Assembly: GCA_007129225.1 (NCBI GenBank)
Contig: SKVX01000089.1
Coordinates: forward strand, 1 to 7,913
Direction: 5' to 3'
From: Halomonas sp.
GTDB taxonomy: Bacteria > Pseudomonadota > Gammaproteobacteria > Pseudomonadales > Halomonadaceae
DNA length: 7,913 nt
In this document: in pieces, positions 5,209-7,913 of the stretch
Numbering within the stretch: position 1 is the first letter of the stretch
How the letters are laid out: every line of letters begins with the position of its first letter
Made by a program: the position numbers and the translations under genes
Notes under the pieces: model-generated
The model's database searches: none
What the model saw: only the letters and a program-made list of their open reading frames with translations
What the model was told of the DNA's origin: nothing

Positions 5209-6042
5209 ATGACAGCCCCATTCTCGAGCCACGGCGACCCCGCCACCCAGCATGACCACGACCTTCGTTTCGGCGGCATCCGCCGGCTCTATGGCTCCCG
5301 TGCCGCCGAGCGCTTTCGCACCGCCCACGTGGTGGTGGTTGGCGTCGGCGGCGTGGGCAGCTGGGCGGTGGAGGCACTGGCCCGCTCGGACATCGGCAAG
5401 CTCACGCTGATCGACCTGGACGACGTCTGTGTATCCAACGTCAACCGACAGCTACACGCCCTGGACGGCACCATCGGCCGCCCCAAGGTGGAAGTCCTGG
5501 CCGAGCGCTGCCGTGAAATCCAGCCGGGCATCCAGGTGGTGGCGGACACCGCCTTCGTCACCCCCACCAACCTGGCCGAGCGCATTCCCCAGGATGCCGA
5601 CCACGTGGTGGATGCCATCGACAGCGTGCTGGCCAAGGCCGCGCTCATCGCCTGGTGCAAGCGGCGCAAGCTGCCGATCACGGTGACCGGCGCCGCCGGC
5701 GGCCAGACCGACCCGACGCGTATCCGCATAGCCGACCTCAGCCGTACCGAGCACGACCCCCTGCTGGCCAAGGTGCGCGCGCGGCTGCGCCGTGACTTCG
5801 GCTTCTCGCGCAACCCCAAGCGCCGCTTCTCGGTGGAGTGCGTCTATTCCGACGAGCAGCTGGTCTATCCGGGCAGCGATGGCGAGGTGTGCTTCCAGAA
5901 GCCGGGGACCGGCGAATCGACGCGGCTCGACTGCGCCTCGGGCTTCGGCGCCGCCACCTTCGTCACCGGCAGCTTCGGTTTTGCTGCCGTCTCGCGGGTG
6001 CTGGCCAGGCTGGCCCGGCTATCCGCCGCACCCGGCGAGTGA
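5209..6042 (+). CDS. tcdA: tRNA threonylcarbamoyladenosine dehydratase TcdA
   Basis: A 277-residue E1/MoeB/ThiF-like enzyme. TcdA (CsdL) uses ATP to cyclise t6A at tRNA position 37 to ct6A. Seen: RFGGIRRLYG (20-29), an N-terminal block usual for TcdA; the nucleotide-binding GVGGVGSWAVEALARS (45-60); LIDLDDV with Asp69/Asp71 (67-73); NVNRQ (77-81) and GRPKVE (90-95), the ATP-binding residues of the E1 superfamily; the Asp135-Ala-Ile-Asp138 patch (VVDAIDSV); and the C-terminal FGAATFVTGSFGFAAVS typical of TcdA. There are no ThiF/MoeB Cys-X2-Cys zinc pairs, which separates it from those relatives. The length is that of E. coli TcdA. The start at 5209 has a poor Shine-Dalgarno (GGGAG 15 nt upstream), so translation may be coupled to truC, which stops 22 bp earlier. 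The csdA/csdE partners seen beside tcdA in enterics are not here. Confidence 0.94.
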   Translation: MTAPFSSHGDPATQHDHDLRFGGIRRLYGSRAAERFRTAHVVVVGVGGVGSWAVEALARSDIGKLTLIDLDDVCVSNVNRQLHALDGTIGRPKVEVLAERCREIQPGIQVVADTAFVTPTNLAERIPQDADHVVDAIDSVLAKAALIAWCKRRKLPITVTGAAGGQTDPTRIRIADLSRTEHDPLLAKVRARLRRDFGFSRNPKRRFSVECVYSDEQLVYPGSDGEVCFQKPGTGESTRLDCASGFGAATFVTGSFGFAAVSRVLARLARLSAAPGE

Positions 6043-6077
6043 CCCTCCCTAACCCGCCTCATTGCACGGAGTCCCCG

Positions 6078-6302
6078 ATGACAACCCCCCATCCCGTCCC
6101 CGGCATCTACAGCCACTACAAGGGCAATCGCTACGAGGTGCTGGGTGTCGCCCATCACAGCGAAACCGAGGAGCCCCTGGTGGTCTATCGTGCCCTCTAC
6201 GGCGATTACGGCCTGTGGGTGCGGCCGCTAGCCATGTTCACCGAGACCGTCGAGGTACAGGGGGAACCGGTGCCGCGCTTCGACCTGGAGAAAGCGTTCT
6301 AG
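6078..6302 (+). CDS. DUF1653 family small protein
   Basis: A 74-residue protein of the DUF1653 family; no biochemical function is known to me. The sequence reads like the family consensus throughout: PGIYSHYKGNRYEVLGVA (8-25), the HSETEEPLVVYRALYG block (27-42), WVRPLAMF (47-54) and a closing PVPRFDL (64-70). It has no signal peptide or membrane segment, and the many aromatics and charged residues suggest a small beta-rich domain. The ATG at 6078 has GGAG (6068-6071) at 6 nt, which argues against the longer frame reaching back into tcdA. It starts 35 bp after the tcdA stop on the same strand and is probably the last gene of the truC-tcdA unit. Its TAG stop overlaps the stop of the convergent permease gene by three bases inside CTAG. 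Confidence 0.9.
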   Translation: MTTPHPVPGIYSHYKGNRYEVLGVAHHSETEEPLVVYRALYGDYGLWVRPLAMFTETVEVQGEPVPRFDLEKAF

Positions 6303-7066
6303 CGCTGCCCCCGATGGGCCCACCCCGTCATCCGCTTCTCCAGCACCGCAAACAGCTCATACATCACCATCGCCATGGCGCTGATCACGATAAGCCCGGC
6401 GAACACCAGCCCCATGCGCATCTGCGAGCCGGCACTCATCATCAAGTAACCGATACCTTGATTGGAGGCCACCGTTTCGGACACCACGGTGCCGACGAAG
6501 GCCAGGGTGATGGCCACCTTCAGCGAGGCGAAAAAGTAAGGCAGCGAGCGCGGCATGCCTACCTTTAGCAGCACGTCGAGGCGCTTCGCCCCAAGCACTC
6601 GTAGCACGTCCTCCATTTCCGGTTCCAGGGTGGCAAGCCCGGTGGCCACGTTGACCACGATGGGGAAGAAGCAGATCAGGAAGGCGGTAAGGATCGCCGG
6701 CACCGAGCCGATGCCGAACCACACCACCAGGATCGGCACGAAGGCGACCTTGGGTATGGCGTTGAAACCCACCAGCAGCGGATAGCAGGCATGGTAGAGA
6801 AACTTCGACGAGCCAATGATGAAGCCCAGCAGCAGGCCCACGGCCACACCGATGCCAAAGCCCACCATGGTGGTCCAGAAGGTCTGCCAGGAGTGCATGC
6901 CGATGGGGCCGGCGTAGGTCACCAGTGCCTGGGCCGTGGCCCAGGCACTGGGAAAGATAAACTCCGGTACGTCGAGCAGGCGTACCGTGGCTTCCCAGAC
7001 CAGAACAAGGATCACTACCGCCGCCCAGGGTGCGATCCGCTGGCGGCTCTTGTCACTCAGTTGCAT
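6299..7066 (-). CDS. ABC transporter permease, nitrate/sulfonate/taurine (SsuC/TauC) type
   Basis: A 255-residue inner-membrane permease of the BPD_transp_1 family, working with a periplasmic binding protein and the adjacent ATPase. About six hydrophobic segments are seen, near residues 12-30, 64-86, 98-118, 122-144, 184-200 and 220-240. The EAA-type loop that docks on the ATPase is at about 148-175 (EDVLRVLGAKRLDVLLKVGMP, with Gly159). The later SETVASNQGIGYLMM segment is typical of SsuC/TauC/ThiX-like permeases. The substrate is not determined; nitrate, sulfonates, taurine, pyrimidine precursors and aromatic acids are all handled by this family. The ATG at 7066 was chosen because it has GAGG at 7 nt and sits 13 bp after the ATPase stop; a longer frame to 7165 would overlap the ATPase gene and begins without hydrophobic or family-like sequence. 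The stop lies in a CTAG shared with the DUF1653 gene. Confidence 0.92.
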   Translation of the reverse strand: MQLSDKSRQRIAPWAAVVILVLVWEATVRLLDVPEFIFPSAWATAQALVTYAGPIGMHSWQTFWTTMVGFGIGVAVGLLLGFIIGSSKFLYHACYPLLVGFNAIPKVAFVPILVVWFGIGSVPAILTAFLICFFPIVVNVATGLATLEPEMEDVLRVLGAKRLDVLLKVGMPRSLPYFFASLKVAITLAFVGTVVSETVASNQGIGYLMMSAGSQMRMGLVFAGLIVISAMAMVMYELFAVLEKRMTGWAHRGQR

Positions 7067-7073
7067 GTCACAT

Positions 7074-7077
7074 CCTC
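7074..7077 (-). promoter_or_regulatory. Ribosome binding site of the permease gene
   Basis: GAGG lies in the 13-bp gap between the ATPase stop (7080-7082) and the permease ATG (7066), 7 nt before that ATG. It fixes the permease start and implies that the two proteins are translated from one message. Confidence 0.75.
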
Positions 7078-7079
7078 GA

Positions 7080-7889
7080 TCAGGTGCCGCGGATCTCGCC
7101 GATCTGCTTGCGCAGGCTCTGTACCAGACCGGTGAACGGCTCCTCGTAGGTGATCGCCAGTTCACGCGGGCGTGGCAAATCGATGGTGCGCCGCTCGATG
7201 ATGCGGCCAGGCCGCCGACTCATCACGTAGACGGTGTCGGCCAGGAAGGCCGCCTCGCGTAGATCATGGGTCACCAGCACCACGGTGAAGCGCTGGGCCT
7301 CCCACAGGTCGCGCAGCACGCACCAGAGCTCCTCGCGGGTAAAGGCGTCCAGGGCGGCGAAGGGTTCATCGAGCATCAGCAGCCGCGGGCGGTGGATCAG
7401 CGCCCGGCAGATCGACGCCCGCTGCTGCATGCCACCGGAGAGCTGCCAGGGAAACTGGTCCTCGTAGCCCTCGAGCCCCACGGTGCGCAGCAGGTCCCGG
7501 GCCCAGCCGACGAACTCGGCCCGGCGCTTGCGGAACTGCGAGCGGTAGGGCTTGACGATCTCCAGCGGCAGCAGGACGTTGTCCAGGGTGGTACGCCAGG
7601 GCAGCAGGTTGGCATTCTGGAAGGCCATGCCCGATATCTTCAGCGGACCGCTCACCGGCGTACCATCCACCCTTACCTGGCCCGCGGTGGGGCCATGCAG
7701 CCCGGTACAGAGCTTCATGAAGGTCGACTTGCCGCAGCCGCTGGGGCCAACGAAGGCGACGAATTCCCCCTCCTCGATGGTCAGCGTGATGTCCTCGATG
7801 GCGTTGCCCGAATCGTCATAGGCAAGGCTCACCTGGTCGAAGGCGACGAAGGGTGCGTCGGCGGGTTGCTCCAGGGATGCTTCCGCCAT
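7080..7889 (-). CDS. ABC transporter ATP-binding protein, nitrate/sulfonate/taurine (SsuB/TauB) type
   Basis: A 269-residue cytosolic ATPase powering the adjacent permease. All motifs are intact: Walker A GPSGCGKST (48-56), Q-loop Gln91 in FQNANLLPW, signature LSGGMQQR (150-157), Walker B LLMLDEP (170-176), D-loop ALDAF (179-183) and switch His208 in VTHDLREA. FQ...LLPW and the phrase LDEPFAALDAFTRE are characteristic of the SsuB/TauB/NrtD group. The tail (VMSRRPGRI, then LPRPRE) also fits. The ATG at 7889 has GGAG 7 nt upstream (7897-7900); reading can extend to a TTG at the window edge, but that adds eight residues with no family likeness. It is the first gene visible in the pair; upstream genes such as a binding protein would lie beyond 7913. 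The imported substrate cannot be inferred. Confidence 0.94.
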   Translation of the reverse strand: MAEASLEQPADAPFVAFDQVSLAYDDSGNAIEDITLTIEEGEFVAFVGPSGCGKSTFMKLCTGLHGPTAGQVRVDGTPVSGPLKISGMAFQNANLLPWRTTLDNVLLPLEIVKPYRSQFRKRRAEFVGWARDLLRTVGLEGYEDQFPWQLSGGMQQRASICRALIHRPRLLMLDEPFAALDAFTREELWCVLRDLWEAQRFTVVLVTHDLREAAFLADTVYVMSRRPGRIIERRTIDLPRPRELAITYEEPFTGLVQSLRKQIGEIRGT

Positions 7890-7913
7890 GCCGCTACTCC
7901 GCCCGATCGGCAA

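Noticed and set aside
4725..5279. 184-codon open frame antisense to truC
   Set aside because: Ala/Gly/Val-rich shadow across a clear TruC gene and its junction with tcdA.
5289..5819. 176-codon open frame antisense to tcdA
   Set aside because: Low-complexity Ser/Thr/Arg translation, no family likeness, opposite a fully intact TcdA.
7890..7913. Extension of the ATPase gene to a TTG at the window edge
   Set aside because: The ATG at 7889 has a well-spaced GGAG, and the extra eight residues are not family-like.
1..7913. CRISPR arrays, tRNA or rRNA genes, insertion sequences, attachment sites, phage genes
   Set aside because: No spaced repeat array, no tRNA cloverleaf or rRNA core sequence, no transposase or integrase motif, and no paired terminal repeats were seen on either strand.

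Overview
The window is GC-rich bacterial chromosome. Its gene types (class I polyhydroxyalkanoate synthase, TruC, TcdA, a DUF1653 protein, an SYFEW-type glutamate dehydrogenase) suggest a gammaproteobacterium, most plausibly a Halomonas-like oceanospirillalean. That placement comes from family resemblance only. There are no rRNA, tRNA, CRISPR, IS or phage signals.

Layout, left to right. (1) 1-328: the 3' end of a class I PHA synthase gene (+), cut by the window edge. (2) 435-691: a decayed remnant of a haem/siderophore-type ABC transporter ATPase (-), truncated at its 5' end and frameshifted. (3) 706-1371: an intact short-chain dehydrogenase gene (-). (4) 1372-1698: a 327-bp gene-free stretch rich in short repeats and inverted repeats. 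(5) 1699-2742: a patatin-like phospholipase gene (-), visibly lower in GC than its neighbours. (6) 2743-3003: a divergent intergenic region with two mutually exclusive hairpins. (7) 3004-4302: glutamate dehydrogenase (+). (8) 4419-6302: a compact + strand run of truC, tcdA and a DUF1653 gene. (9) 7889 down to 6299: an ATPase-permease pair of a nitrate/sulfonate/taurine-type ABC importer (-). Its 3' end meets the DUF1653 gene at a CTAG shared by both stop codons.

Functionally, the left side touches carbon storage: PHA synthase, with a patatin of a type that in some bacteria is encoded beside 3-hydroxybutyrate metabolism genes. The SDR is of unknown substrate. GDH links glutamate to the TCA cycle. 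truC and tcdA both modify tRNA (pseudouridine 65, and cyclisation of t6A37). The ABC pair imports an unidentified small solute; its binding protein is not in the window, though it may lie beyond the right edge.

I see no convincing undescribed system. The most interesting items are the HmuV-like gene remnant, the repeat-dense 1372-1698 spacer, the low-GC patatin gene and the switch-like hairpins ahead of GDH.
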